64,000 nucleotides of DNA, taken from the NCBI RefSeq assembly GCF_023566055.1, contig NZ_JALIQP010000001.1, forward strand, positions 1 through 64,000, given 5' to 3'. Both the position numbers and the translations under genes were made by a program. Below are positions 34,999-43,442 of the stretch, in pieces. Below the pieces are notes generated by a model that searched no databases, was not told the DNA's origin, and saw nothing but the letters and a program-made list of their open reading frames with translations. The stretch is from Halosolutus amylolyticus. Lineage in GTDB: Archaea > Halobacteriota > Halobacteria > Halobacteriales > Natrialbaceae. Each line of letters opens with the position of its first letter. Positions within the stretch are counted from its first letter, which is position 1.

Positions 34999-36839
34999 CA
35001 GTACTGTTTCAGTAACCGACCCGCGTCGTCGTACCGGTAGCCGGTCACCTCGAGGAACCGATCTCGCGCCGCCTCGACGTCGAGTTCGCCCTCGGAGCCG
35101 ACGAACGGGACCACGGGATCGACGTCGTCTTCGTCGGTCCACGCGAGGCTGTGGTCGTCCGGAACCCACTCGCCAGTCACCGGCGTGGCGAGCGGCGAGG
35201 CGTAGCCGTCGAACACGGTGTCGACCAGGTACTGCTTGTCGATCAGGCGAGCGATCGCGCGACGGACGTTGGGGTTGCCGAACGGGGACCGTTGCGCGTT
35301 GAATCCGACGTGGTAGAACATCCGCGAGGGGGACTCGATCCGAGTCACGCCGGGCTCGTCGGGGATGTTCGCGATCGAACTGGCACCGAGCATCGTGGCC
35401 GTGACGTCGGCGCCGCCACTCAGGACGCGTTCGACGGAGGACTTGCTGCCGGGATCGACGGTGAACCGGATCTCCTCGACGGTCGGTTCAGGGAGGTCGA
35501 CGTCGGCCCGACGCGTGAAGTGGTCGTCGAACCGTTCGAGCGTGAGGTGCTCGCGATTCTCGTGGTCCGCGTACCGGTACGGTCCGCTTCCGGTCGGCGG
35601 GATGTTGTTCATCGTGACGAGCCCCCACTCGGCCTGGGGCGCCTCGAAGTCGTCACCATCGGCACGATCGATGACCTGATCGCGCCAGCGGTGTTCCGGC
35701 AGGATCGGGGCGGTGAGCGCCCGTTCCCCGACCTCCGTTCCGGTCGATGTCGTGATCGTCAGCTGGTGGGGGCCGTCGATCTCGACCCTGTCGATCGCCG
35801 AGGCGTGGCTCCGGTACCGCGGTGCCGGCGACGGGACGTCGGCCAGCCCCAGCGACGTGTCCGCGAGGAACTCGTAGGTGAACTTGACGTCCGTGGCGGT
35901 GACCTCCTCGCGTTCGTCCTCCCAGGCGGGGTCGTCCGCGTCCTCGGAGTCACCGTTCGGGTCGTGGAAGAAACAGTCCTCTCGAAGCGTGACCGACGCT
36001 GTCGCGGACCCGTCCTCGACCTCGATCCACTCGACGTCTTCGGCCAGCCACGGAATCAGTTCGCCCTCGCGTTCGGTCAACAGCGAGTCGTACAGCAGGT
36101 CGATCGTCGTCCCGCGCTCGCGAAGCGTCGCCGAGAGCGGGTTGACGTTCCGGGACATGCGCGAGTCGGTAACCAGGGCGTGGAGTTGCTCGGCGTCCTC
36201 CTGCGGGTCGAGCCCCAGGTAGCCCGAGCGCGTCGCGAGGTGGCCGTCCTCCCAGCCATCGAATCGATCGGATCTGGCGACCCGGATCTCGTCCGGGACG
36301 CAGATCGGGACGAACGGCTGTCGGCGTGCGATCGCCTCGAGCAGGTCCGTCACTACCTGTTTCCGCTCTTTACCGTCGATCCGCCGCTGGTTCTCGAGGA
36401 GGTCGTCGACGCGGGGGTCCGAGAATCTGAACGGGTTCTGCCAGCCGTCCTCGTTCGCGTTCGCGTACGCGGAGTGGAGGGCCTCGTAGAGGAAGTCGGG
36501 ATCGTAGTCGGCGGGGTGGCGGCCGACGTAGACGTCGAAATCGTGCTCGATCAGCACGGTTTCCAGAAACTCCGATCGGGACCGCATCTCGACGGAGACG
36601 TCGATTCCGACCGCCTCGAGGTTCTCCTGGAGGTGGGTGGCGATCTGGACGTTCTCCCTGTCGCCGTCCGCGGGGACCGTCAGGATGGAGAGCGAGAATT
36701 GTTTCGCTCCACCGTCGTCGACGACGCTTCGAACGCGGTCGATACAGCCGCTGGTGGAGAGGGCGAGGCCGGCTGCGCCGGCGGCCAGGACCGATCGTCG
36801 ACTGACGCCGTCAACGGGGGTGCTTGGATTTCGATTCAT
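34998..36839 (-). CDS. ABC-type solute-binding lipoprotein, family 5, cassette copy 2
   Basis: A 613-residue exported binding protein and paralogue of 32275-34029. The signal SRRSVLAAGAAGLALSTSGC ends in a lipobox. Shared blocks include EAVGIDVSVEMRS, DPDFLYEALHSAYA and PFVPICVPDE. An acidic insertion (~DPNGDSEDADDPAWEDE) distinguishes it. The ATG at 36839 is supported by a TATA box ~33 bp upstream; the longer start lies on that box. It is coupled to the PAP2 gene downstream. No transporter subunits are nearby. Confidence 0.85.
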   Translation of the reverse strand: MNRNPSTPVDGVSRRSVLAAGAAGLALSTSGCIDRVRSVVDDGGAKQFSLSILTVPADGDRENVQIATHLQENLEAVGIDVSVEMRSRSEFLETVLIEHDFDVYVGRHPADYDPDFLYEALHSAYANANEDGWQNPFRFSDPRVDDLLENQRRIDGKERKQVVTDLLEAIARRQPFVPICVPDEIRVARSDRFDGWEDGHLATRSGYLGLDPQEDAEQLHALVTDSRMSRNVNPLSATLRERGTTIDLLYDSLLTEREGELIPWLAEDVEWIEVEDGSATASVTLREDCFFHDPNGDSEDADDPAWEDEREEVTATDVKFTYEFLADTSLGLADVPSPAPRYRSHASAIDRVEIDGPHQLTITTSTGTEVGERALTAPILPEHRWRDQVIDRADGDDFEAPQAEWGLVTMNNIPPTGSGPYRYADHENREHLTLERFDDHFTRRADVDLPEPTVEEIRFTVDPGSKSSVERVLSGGADVTATMLGASSIANIPDEPGVTRIESPSRMFYHVGFNAQRSPFGNPNVRRAIARLIDKQYLVDTVFDGYASPLATPVTGEWVPDDHSLAWTDEDDVDPVVPFVGSEGELDVEAARDRFLEVTGYRYDDAGRLLKQY

Positions 36840-36869
36840 TCCAGTGTACCTCACTGATTCGGATTTGAT

Positions 36870-36886
36870 ATATAACAATTTTGTGT
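36870..36886 (-). promoter_or_regulatory. promoter of SBP-PAP2 cassette copy 2
   Basis: The minus strand reads acacaaaattgttatat, almost identical to the promoter of copy 1, with the same spacing to its ATG. The conserved promoter implies common regulation. Confidence 0.65.
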
Positions 36887-37341
36887 CCTACGGACGAACA
36901 TGGGGCAGGGGGTGTATTTCCGGAGACCTATCTATGTGGGACATTGACGCACGTCTGGAGTCGATTTCATATGCTGACTGTCTCCGCGATACTACTTAAT
37001 TACCGGCTCCAAACGGTGACCGGATCGAGTGTGGCAACCGCGACACGAACTCCACGTCACCGGAACGATAGTAGTAACTGAAAGTCAAGGCGCGGCTGAT
37101 CACAGGACTGCTGTGCGATCAGTGTGTAACTCGTTTCAGTTGCTACGATAATCGGATCGTGGTCCGTCGGCCCGGGAGATTCGAGTTGCGGATCGATTAG
37201 GATCTCTGACGTGGGCGACGGTGTGGACTCAGGTTCGAGGACGCTGAAAGCGGTACCCTGGGGTCTGGTAACGGCCCCATACCGGCAGCAGGACGCCGGC
37301 GGAGCGCAACACCAATAGGGAAACCGACGAAACGATTCCCC
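36887..37341. other. AT-richer intergenic region upstream of the SBP-PAP2 cassette
   Basis: About 455 bp with lower GC than the surroundings and no convincing gene. An imperfect hairpin (ctgatcacag/ctgtgcgatcag) lies at 37096-37122. The region may hold the promoter of rnp4 and remnants of an earlier gene. Confidence 0.4.
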
Positions 37342-37620
37342 ATGACGATCGCCGCCGAACGGATCGAGCGGTTGCACGACCTCGCTCAAGCGGCGGCTGC
37401 CGACGGCGACCACGATCGGGCGCGATACTACGTGCGACTGGCCCGCCGCGTCGCGGAGCGAAACCGGCTCACCCTCCCAAAGCAGTTCCGGCGATTCACC
37501 TGCGACGAGTGCGACGCGTACCTCCGTCCGGGAGAAAACGCCCGTGTCAGGCTTCGAGACGGTCACGTCGTGATAACCTGTGACTGTGGTGCACAGGCGC
37601 GGTATCCGTACGAGGACTGA
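37342..37620 (+). CDS. rnp4: ribonuclease P protein component 4
   Basis: A 92-residue Rpr2/Rpp21-family subunit of archaeal RNase P, which matures tRNA 5' ends. The N-terminal helices (AAERIERLHDLAQAAAADGDHDRARYYV, quoted in part) precede a zinc ribbon with Cys pairs in FTCDECDAY and VITCDCGAQ. Normal length. It lies upstream of the RNA-binding YhbY protein, an arrangement typical of archaea. Confidence 0.92.
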   Translation: MTIAAERIERLHDLAQAAAADGDHDRARYYVRLARRVAERNRLTLPKQFRRFTCDECDAYLRPGENARVRLRDGHVVITCDCGAQARYPYED

Positions 37621-37654
37621 CCGGAGCGCGAGGGTCGTACGAGGACTGGCCGGA
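37607..37654. repeat. 19-bp direct repeat at the end of rnp4
   Basis: The stretch cgtacgaggactgaccgga (37607-37625) spans the rnp4 stop and recurs with one mismatch at 37636-37654, 29 bp on. It looks like a local duplication of the gene end. Confidence 0.6.
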
Positions 37655-37747
37655 ACGGCGTGTGCCAGTCGAGGGGGACGACTGTTCGCCGATCGAGGAC
37701 ATTCCGTTTCGCGAAGATTGAAACGGTTCGCACCGTTATCCGGGTCC

Positions 37748-37996
37748 ATGGACGAAACAGAGCGAAAGCGGCAGGCACACGACCTCGACGTCACCGTCTG
37801 GGTCGGCAAGAGCGGCATCGAATCCGTCGTGGAGGAACTCGACGACCAGCTATCCGATCGCGACCTCGTGAAGGTCAAGTTCCTGCGGGCCGCCCGGGCG
37901 GGGAGTTCGACCGAGGAGAAGGCGGCCGACCTCGCCGACAGGGTCGGGGCGGACCTCGTCGACACACGGGGCCACACCGCAGTGATGTACCGATGA
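37748..37996 (+). CDS. YhbY-family (CRM domain) RNA-binding protein
   Basis: An 82-residue single-domain CRM protein: VTVWVGKSGIESVVEELDDQL and KVKFLRAARAGSSTEEKA, ending DTRGHTAVMYR, the canonical YhbY core that associates with pre-ribosomal RNA. The ATG at 37748 gives the standard length. Its stop overlaps the start of the next gene (ATGA), so it is translated with the MscS channel. Confidence 0.92.
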   Translation: MDETERKRQAHDLDVTVWVGKSGIESVVEELDDQLSDRDLVKVKFLRAARAGSSTEEKAADLADRVGADLVDTRGHTAVMYR

Positions 37997-38907
37997 GCGT
38001 CGGCCTCCTGCAAGCGGAGCCCCGGCTCGGCCCGATCGGCCGCGCGCTCGACGACGCGGGTCTCACCGCGGCGCAGGCGGCGAGCGCGGAGGGAGCGATC
38101 AGGTTCGTGGTCGCCTTCGTCGCCCTCTGGACGATCGGCCGCGTCGTCGTGCTCCCGCTCGTCAGCCGGGCGATGGACAGGCGCGAACTCGACGAACACG
38201 CCCAGAACCCGCTGTTGATGATCACCCGGTTCGGCGTCGTCTTCGTCGCGATCGCGATCGCCTTTGGCTTCGCCGGGTTCGGGAACTTCCTCGTGTCGAT
38301 GGCCGGCATCGCCGCGGCCGGGGCGCTGGCGATCGGTCTCGCGATGCAGAACGTGATCTCGAACTTCGTCGCCGGCGTCTTCATCTACACCGACAGGCCG
38401 TTCAAGATCGGCGACTGGATCGAGTGGGACGACGGGACCTACGGGGGCGTCGTCGAGGACATCAGTCTCCGGGTCACTCGCGTGCGAACGTTCGACAACG
38501 AACTGCTGACGGTGCCGAACTCCGAACTCACCGGTGGCGTCGTCAAGAACCCGGTCGACGCGGACAAACTCCGCCTGAAGTTCGTCTTCGGGATCGGCTA
38601 CGGCGACGACATCCAGCGGGCGACGGACGTCATCGTCGACGAGGCCGAACGCCACCCCGACATCATGGACGATCCCGCCCCGTCGGTTCGGCTGACGGAA
38701 CTCGGCGACTCCGACGTCGGCCTCCAGTCGCGGTTCTGGATCGCTGACCCCTCGCGGGCCGATTTCGTCCGCATCAGGGGCGAGTACGTGACCGCGGTCA
38801 AGCGCCGATTCGACGAGGAAGGGATCGACATTCCCTACCCCGTCCGGACGCTCGAGGGCGGACTGGCGTTCGAAAACAGCCAGTCGATTCCACAGCAAGC
38901 CGAGTGA
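37993..38907 (+). CDS. MscS-family small-conductance mechanosensitive channel
   Basis: A 304-residue membrane protein that releases solutes on osmotic downshock. Three transmembrane helices include the pore-lining Gly/Ala-rich AAAGALAIGLAMQNVISNF, then the beta domain (FIYTDRPFKIGDWIEWDD; ITV-type VPNSELTGGVVKN). The C-terminal vestibule ends VKRRFDEEGIDIPYPVR, the family signature. The gene overlaps YhbY by 4 bp. Confidence 0.93.
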   Translation: MSVGLLQAEPRLGPIGRALDDAGLTAAQAASAEGAIRFVVAFVALWTIGRVVVLPLVSRAMDRRELDEHAQNPLLMITRFGVVFVAIAIAFGFAGFGNFLVSMAGIAAAGALAIGLAMQNVISNFVAGVFIYTDRPFKIGDWIEWDDGTYGGVVEDISLRVTRVRTFDNELLTVPNSELTGGVVKNPVDADKLRLKFVFGIGYGDDIQRATDVIVDEAERHPDIMDDPAPSVRLTELGDSDVGLQSRFWIADPSRADFVRIRGEYVTAVKRRFDEEGIDIPYPVRTLEGGLAFENSQSIPQQAE

Positions 38908-39092
38908 CGATCGGGGTACTGATCCTCGATCGGGACACCCGATACGGCGGACGGTTTCTGCGTTGAGGGGGACGGCGACCCGATCGGATTCGCTCCCGGC
39001 AGTGGAGACGCCGCCGTACTCGAAAACGCGATCCCGCACGAGGGCGACCGACGGGCCGTTTGGCCGCCGAACGTGGGGTCCCGACCCCAGCG

Positions 39093-39932
39093 TCAGTTCG
39101 TCCGTCGAACCGTGACGACCGGCGCCGGAGACGTCGCCGCGACCCGCTGGGAGACGCTCCCGACGGCGAATCGCTCCATACTCGAGAGCGTCTCCGTTCC
39201 GACGACCGCGAGGTCGATTCCGCGATCGCCGACGTACTCGGTAATCTCCTCGTGTGGCCGGCCGCGCTCGATGGCCGTGACGACCTCGACGTCCTGCTCG
39301 GCCGCCCGCGAGGCGACCGCGTCCGTGGCGGCCTCGGCTTGCTTCTCGAACGACTCGACGACGACGGAGAGCGACGTGTCGGCGTCGTCGACGACGGAGA
39401 GCGCGTGTAGCGTCGCGTCGAACGCCGCCGCGAGTTCGATCGCGTGCCCGACGGCGGCCGCCGCACCGGGACGGCCGTTCGTGGCGACGAGCAGGCGATC
39501 GACAGTGCGCGGGACGTCGACCGCTCGGGGGCCGACGGTGAGCACGGGCCGGCGGGCACCGCGGACGACGCCCATCGCGACGTTGCCGAGCAACCACCGT
39601 CGGACGCCGGTCCGGCCGTGGGTCCCCAGGATCAGGAGATCGACGTCGTGTTCGTCGGCAACGGCCAGAATCTCGTGGTGGGGCCGCCCGTCGCGGACGG
39701 CCGTGGTGACAGACACGTCCCGCGCGGTGGCCTCGTCCGCGACCGCGTCGACGAACTCTCGGCAGTCCGCTCGTACCTGTTCGCGCGTCGAGTCCCTGGC
39801 GATCGCGGGAACGTCGGCGACGGACAGTGCGTGGACCCGCGCCCCGACGTCGTCGGCGATCGACAGTCCCTGCTGGGTCGCCCGCGACGCGGGGTCGCTG
39901 CCGTCCGTCGCGATCAGCACGTCGTCGTACAT
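39093..39932 (-). CDS. tandem universal stress protein (two Usp domains)
   Basis: A 279-residue cytosolic protein of two UspA domains. Domain 1 begins MYDDVLIATDGSDPASRATQ and has the ATP-binding GTHGRTGVRRWLLGNVAMGVV. Domain 2 begins VDRLLVATNGRPGAAAAVG and ends GTETLSSMERFAVGSVSQRV, a degenerate version of the loop, so it may not bind ATP. A monocistronic gene. Confidence 0.9.
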   Translation of the reverse strand: MYDDVLIATDGSDPASRATQQGLSIADDVGARVHALSVADVPAIARDSTREQVRADCREFVDAVADEATARDVSVTTAVRDGRPHHEILAVADEHDVDLLILGTHGRTGVRRWLLGNVAMGVVRGARRPVLTVGPRAVDVPRTVDRLLVATNGRPGAAAAVGHAIELAAAFDATLHALSVVDDADTSLSVVVESFEKQAEAATDAVASRAAEQDVEVVTAIERGRPHEEITEYVGDRGIDLAVVGTETLSSMERFAVGSVSQRVAATSPAPVVTVRRTN

Positions 39933-40111
39933 GATCGTCTACACGGGGTCGACGGTAATGAAAGGTGTATGAGACGGCATCGAAACCGGGAGTGCGAGAC
40001 GCCGTCCACGAGCGTTCCAAACGCGGCCGTTCGCGGACGGGAGCCGTCGGTTGCCGGCGACGATCGTCGACCGCGCCCGATCGCGAGTGTAGTCGCTCTC
40101 TCGAACCTAGA

Positions 40112-40437
40112 ACGGATGAAGTATGAGTGTGGAAGCCGCGATTGCCCGGCGTTCCGGCCGGGGGAATCCCGGTTGCCTCCTCCACCCCGCGACCCGTCGA
40201 GCGACAGGTGTCCGGCGGTCCACTGCTCGCTTCCGCGCCTGATGGGCTGTCGCCGGTTAACCACGATGGTGCGTCCCTGCGGACGGCCATCGTGGACCGC
40301 TGCCCCCGACGGACGAGGCTTCCACGTTGGCTCCCGGGGCCCCGGCCGGTCTGACCGGACGCCCGCGGTGTTTGGTCCCCGCTGAAGGCCATACTGCGGG
40401 TGACGAGCAGGGCCTAACTGCCCGACCTATCCATCCA
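40112..40437 (-). ncRNA. ffs: signal recognition particle 7S RNA
   Basis: On the minus strand the conserved helix 8 core AGGCGCGGAAGCGAGCAG lies at about 40225-40242, with a GGAA tetraloop and AGCAG asymmetric loop (SRP54 binding). Helix 6 forms from perfect arms at 40261-40269 and 40287-40295 (ccacgatgg/ccatcgtgg). Long-range pairing gtggaagcc/ggcttccac (40317-40325 with 40129-40137) makes helix 5. Terminal pairing GGATGGA/TTCATCC closes helix 1, setting the ends near 40437 and 40112. A TATA-like ccttaagtg lies upstream at about 40454-40462. The RNA is about 325 nt, the size expected. Confidence 0.88.
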
Positions 40438-40521
40438 CAGGTAGGCGATCGGCACTTAAGGACCTTTCGTCTCGATAACCGCACGACGGAACGGCGTCAT
40501 CGGTGGAACCGGTGGGCGTCG

Positions 40522-40752
40522 TCAGGCCTCGCCGCCGGTACCCTTGAGCACGTCGTCGAACCCGCCGCTCCCGGCCTCGAACGCCGCGGTCGCTTCAGGT
40601 GACACCTCCTCCATCGCGTCCTCGAAGTGCTCGGCCGTGAGTTCGTCGGACGAGCGATCGACGGCCCGAGCGGGAGTCGGAGAGCGGTTCCGAAGACGGT
40701 CGTCCCCTCCTGGGTTCCGTGCCGATCGGCCCGTCCCGAGGAAAAGGCCCAT
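40522..40752 (-). CDS. small hypothetical protein
   Basis: Up to 76 residues. The C-terminal part DELTAEHFEDAMEEVSPEATAAFEAGSGGFDDVLKG looks like genuine helical protein, while the first ~30 residues are Arg/Pro-rich. It is divergent from the DUF5798-type gene at 40778. No family recognised; the start is uncertain. Confidence 0.4.
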   Translation of the reverse strand: MGLFLGTGRSARNPGGDDRLRNRSPTPARAVDRSSDELTAEHFEDAMEEVSPEATAAFEAGSGGFDDVLKGTGGEA

Positions 40753-40777
40753 TAGTCAGTCGATACATCTCCCGGGT

Positions 40778-41116
40778 ATGGGACTCGGCAGTACGGCAAA
40801 GAAGATCCAGGCGCTCTCGGACCGCGCCGAGGCGATGTACAGGCAGGTACAGGAACTCCAGCAGCGGATCACGAACTTAGAAGAGGAGGTCGACGACACC
40901 CACGACACGGTCTCCCGAATGGACCACCAGTTGACCGAACAGCGAGCGCTCCTGCTCGCGATCGCCGACGAACACGGTCTCGACGGCGAGGAGATCCTCG
41001 CCCAGGCGGCGATCGACGAGGCCGACGAACTCGCGGCCGAGGACGAGGGCGAGGCCGACGCCGCGGACGCGACGACCGACGAGTCGGACGAGGCCAGCGA
41101 GGCCAGCGTGGAGTAG
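40778..41116 (+). CDS. DUF5798-type haloarchaeal coiled-coil protein
   Basis: A 112-residue protein. Residues 1-~65 form a coiled coil (MGLGSTAKKIQALSDRAEAM; then RQVQELQQRITNLEEEVDDT), followed by LLAIADEHGLDGEEILAQAAID and a very acidic Asp/Glu/Ala tail. It matches what I know of the DUF5798 haloarchaeal family. The start at 40778 is the family start; the longer frame is a shadow. Function unknown. Confidence 0.8.
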   Translation: MGLGSTAKKIQALSDRAEAMYRQVQELQQRITNLEEEVDDTHDTVSRMDHQLTEQRALLLAIADEHGLDGEEILAQAAIDEADELAAEDEGEADAADATTDESDEASEASVE

Positions 41117-41222
41117 CGCGCCGTAGCGACCGCTGCTGGCCGGTTCCGGGCGTCGATCGATCGCCGTCCGGGCCCGGACGCATCAGTAACAGCTAACAAC
41201 CGGGGCAACATTTGCCAGGACG

Positions 41223-42203
41223 ATGGCGACCCACGAGCGACCGCTGGACTCGGTGCTGGAGACGATCGGTCGGACGCCGCTCGTTCGACTCCACGACGCG
41301 CCGGGCGACGTCAGGATCTACGCGAAACTCGAATCGTTCAATCCGGGCGCGAGCGTCAAGGACCGCATCGGCCGGTACATGCTCGAGCGCATGCTGGAAC
41401 GGGGCGACGTCCCGGCCGGCGGAACGATCGTCGAGCCGACCGCCGGAAACACGGGGATCGGGCTCGCGATCGCGGCCGAACAGCTCGGCCTCGACGCGAT
41501 CTTCGTCGTCCCGGAGCGGTTCAGCGTCGAGAAACAGCAGCTGATGGCCGCCCTCGGCGCCGAGATCATCAACACGCCCACCGAGGACGGGATGGGCGGC
41601 GCGATCGAGCGCGCCCACGAACTCGCAGCGGAACTCGAGGACGCAGTCGTCCCCCAGCAGTTCTCGAACCCGCTGAACACCGAGGCCCACTACGCGACGA
41701 CCGGGCCGGAGATCTACGAGGCGCTCGACGGCGACGTCGGCGCGGTCGTCGCGGGCTGTGGGACGGCGGGGACGCTCATGGGGATCGCCCGCTACGCCCG
41801 CGAACAGGACCCGGAGACGTACGTCGCGGCCGTCGAACCCGAGGGATCGCTCTACGGCGAGTCGGTCGGCGAGGACCGCGAGGAAGGCGAGTACAAGATC
41901 GAGGGGATCGGCACGCACAACCTCGAGACGAACGAACTCTTCGACCCGGCACTCGTCGACGACGTCTACGCGATCCCCGATCGGCTCGCCCACGAGGAAC
42001 TGAAACGGCTCGCGAGCGAGGAGGGCCACCTCGTCGGGTCGAGCGCGAGCGCGGCGAGCGTCGCCGCGAAACGCGTCGCCAGGAAGATCGACGCGGGGAC
42101 GATCGAGGCCCCGTCCGACACTGTCGTCACGGTCTTCCCCGATTCGAGCGAGCGCTACCTCTCGAAGGGGATCTACCGCTCGTTCGAGGAGTGGACGTCG
42201 TAG
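41223..42203 (+). CDS. cysteine synthase (PLP-dependent, CysK/CysM family)
   Basis: A 326-residue O-acetylserine sulfhydrylase-fold enzyme. It begins with IGRTPLVRLHDAPGD, carries the PLP-binding Lys in ESFNPGASVKDRIGRYML, the Asn loop PTAGNTGIGLAIA, the phosphate loop GCGTAGTLMGIARY, and ends SKGIYRSFEEW. Of normal length. The exact donor (O-acetylserine or O-phosphoserine) cannot be fixed from sequence, nor can cystathionine-synthase-like activity be excluded. Confidence 0.88.
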   Translation: MATHERPLDSVLETIGRTPLVRLHDAPGDVRIYAKLESFNPGASVKDRIGRYMLERMLERGDVPAGGTIVEPTAGNTGIGLAIAAEQLGLDAIFVVPERFSVEKQQLMAALGAEIINTPTEDGMGGAIERAHELAAELEDAVVPQQFSNPLNTEAHYATTGPEIYEALDGDVGAVVAGCGTAGTLMGIARYAREQDPETYVAAVEPEGSLYGESVGEDREEGEYKIEGIGTHNLETNELFDPALVDDVYAIPDRLAHEELKRLASEEGHLVGSSASAASVAAKRVARKIDAGTIEAPSDTVVTVFPDSSERYLSKGIYRSFEEWTS

Positions 42204-42227
42204 CCGGGAGTCACCGGAGAAACGGGC

Positions 42228-42569
42228 CTACGTCGGCGGTTCCAGTTCGCCGATCGCACGGAGCGTCGCTTCCAGTTCGGTTCCGCGACTCGTCAACGCG
42301 ACGTGGCCGCGCTCGTGATCGTAGTCGACGACCTTCGCCGCGCTCAGCTTCGGCAGGTGAACGTGGTACAGCATCGTGTGGATCTCGGTGACGATCTCAC
42401 CGGGAACCTCGGTGATCGGTCCGTCGCGTTCCCGAACGGCGAGGTCTTTCGCGAGGTCCTGCACAGTTACCTGCCGGTCACGGTCGGCGAGAAGAGTGAG
42501 AAGCGCCCGGCGACGACGATTCCGGCAGAGATCGAACGCGGTATCGAGCGCCAGTGACTCCCGTCTCAT
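42228..42569 (-). CDS. DUF7344-type winged-helix protein
   Basis: A 113-residue regulator. LDTAFDLCRNRRRRALLTLL, VTVQDLAKDLAVRE and HVHLPKLSAAKVVDYDHERGHV form a winged helix typical of DUF7344 proteins next to haloarchaeal signalling genes. The ATG at 42569 fits a TATA-like aaatatac at 42600-42607 on the opposite reading. It precedes a cluster of Bat-type and HalOD1 genes. Confidence 0.75.
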   Translation of the reverse strand: MRRESLALDTAFDLCRNRRRRALLTLLADRDRQVTVQDLAKDLAVRERDGPITEVPGEIVTEIHTMLYHVHLPKLSAAKVVDYDHERGHVALTSRGTELEATLRAIGELEPPT

Positions 42570-42651
42570 AGGGCTCGTACGCTGGGGCAACGGATGAGGA
42601 AATATACTGTTATCACAGTCCTTTTTGTGCAGACGGGCCCGGTCGGTATTC

Positions 42652-43314
42652 CTACGTGCCCTCCTCGGCTGGCGGCGAGACGATCAGCGTCTCCTCGATC
42701 AGCGACTGGTAGCCCCGGTGGAGTCGCTGGGAGAGCGACTGCTGGCTGATACCGAGTTCGGCCGCGACGTCGGTGAGCGAGACGTCCGTCGACGTGAAGT
42801 AGTTCAGTTGCCACGCGGTCACCAGGGCGTCGTGTTGTTTCCGGGTGAGCCCGTACTGCCTGCCCGTTCGCGGCTGGGTGAGTTCGTGCAGCTGGATCAA
42901 CTGGAACGGGATGGTCTCGTCGTTGCAGTAGGTCTGGAACTGGTCGAGACGGTCGCGATCGTCGAACCGCATCTGCAACTCCCACCGGTCGCCTGCCCCG
43001 GTCGCCTCGAGGATCGTCGCGCCGACCTGCGTGTACGCGTAGACGATCGTCTCGACGTTCTCCGTCCAGTTCGCTCGGTAGAGGGTGGCTCGATCGAACT
43101 CGTCCAGCTGCTGGAGGTTCTCGACGGTCGGGTCGTCCTCGATGGCCGTCTCGAACCTGGCGAGGTCGCCGCCGGAGACCCAGAAGTAGGGCGTCAGGAT
43201 CTCCTCGGCCGCGACCACCCGTTCGATCTCGACGGTCGTCTCCGGTGCCGCCTGTAACGTCCGGTAGAGGGCGAAGACGTCCGATGGAACGTGAAATTCG
43301 GCGAAGAGACTCAT
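42652..43314 (-). CDS. bacterio-opsin activator-type regulator (HTH_10)
   Basis: A 220-residue transcription factor. The N-terminal ~150 residues form the Bat-type beta sensor domain (MSLFAEFHVPSDVFALYRTL). The C-terminal HTH_10 is GLTRKQHDALVTAWQLNYF then VSLTDVAAELGISQQSLSQRL. No PAS or GAF domain, unlike Bat itself. It is divergent from the related gene at 43443; shared regulation is possible. Confidence 0.88.
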   Translation of the reverse strand: MSLFAEFHVPSDVFALYRTLQAAPETTVEIERVVAAEEILTPYFWVSGGDLARFETAIEDDPTVENLQQLDEFDRATLYRANWTENVETIVYAYTQVGATILEATGAGDRWELQMRFDDRDRLDQFQTYCNDETIPFQLIQLHELTQPRTGRQYGLTRKQHDALVTAWQLNYFTSTDVSLTDVAAELGISQQSLSQRLHRGYQSLIEETLIVSPPAEEGT

Positions 43315-43442
43315 GAGTTCCGCAGGCAGGCAGCGGTAATAAGGAGTCGAGGTCGACGGAGGGGAGTTCGACTTGCCGTCCGGGCGGCGGCCGATCCGAA
43401 GAGACCGACAACGGTAACTGGCGTCCCGTTGCGAGTGGGCCT

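Noticed and set aside
37057-40392. 1111-residue open frame on the minus strand
   Set aside because: It spans rnp4, YhbY, MscS and Usp and most of the SRP RNA gene, is Arg-rich and lacks any domain; it is a GC-rich shadow.
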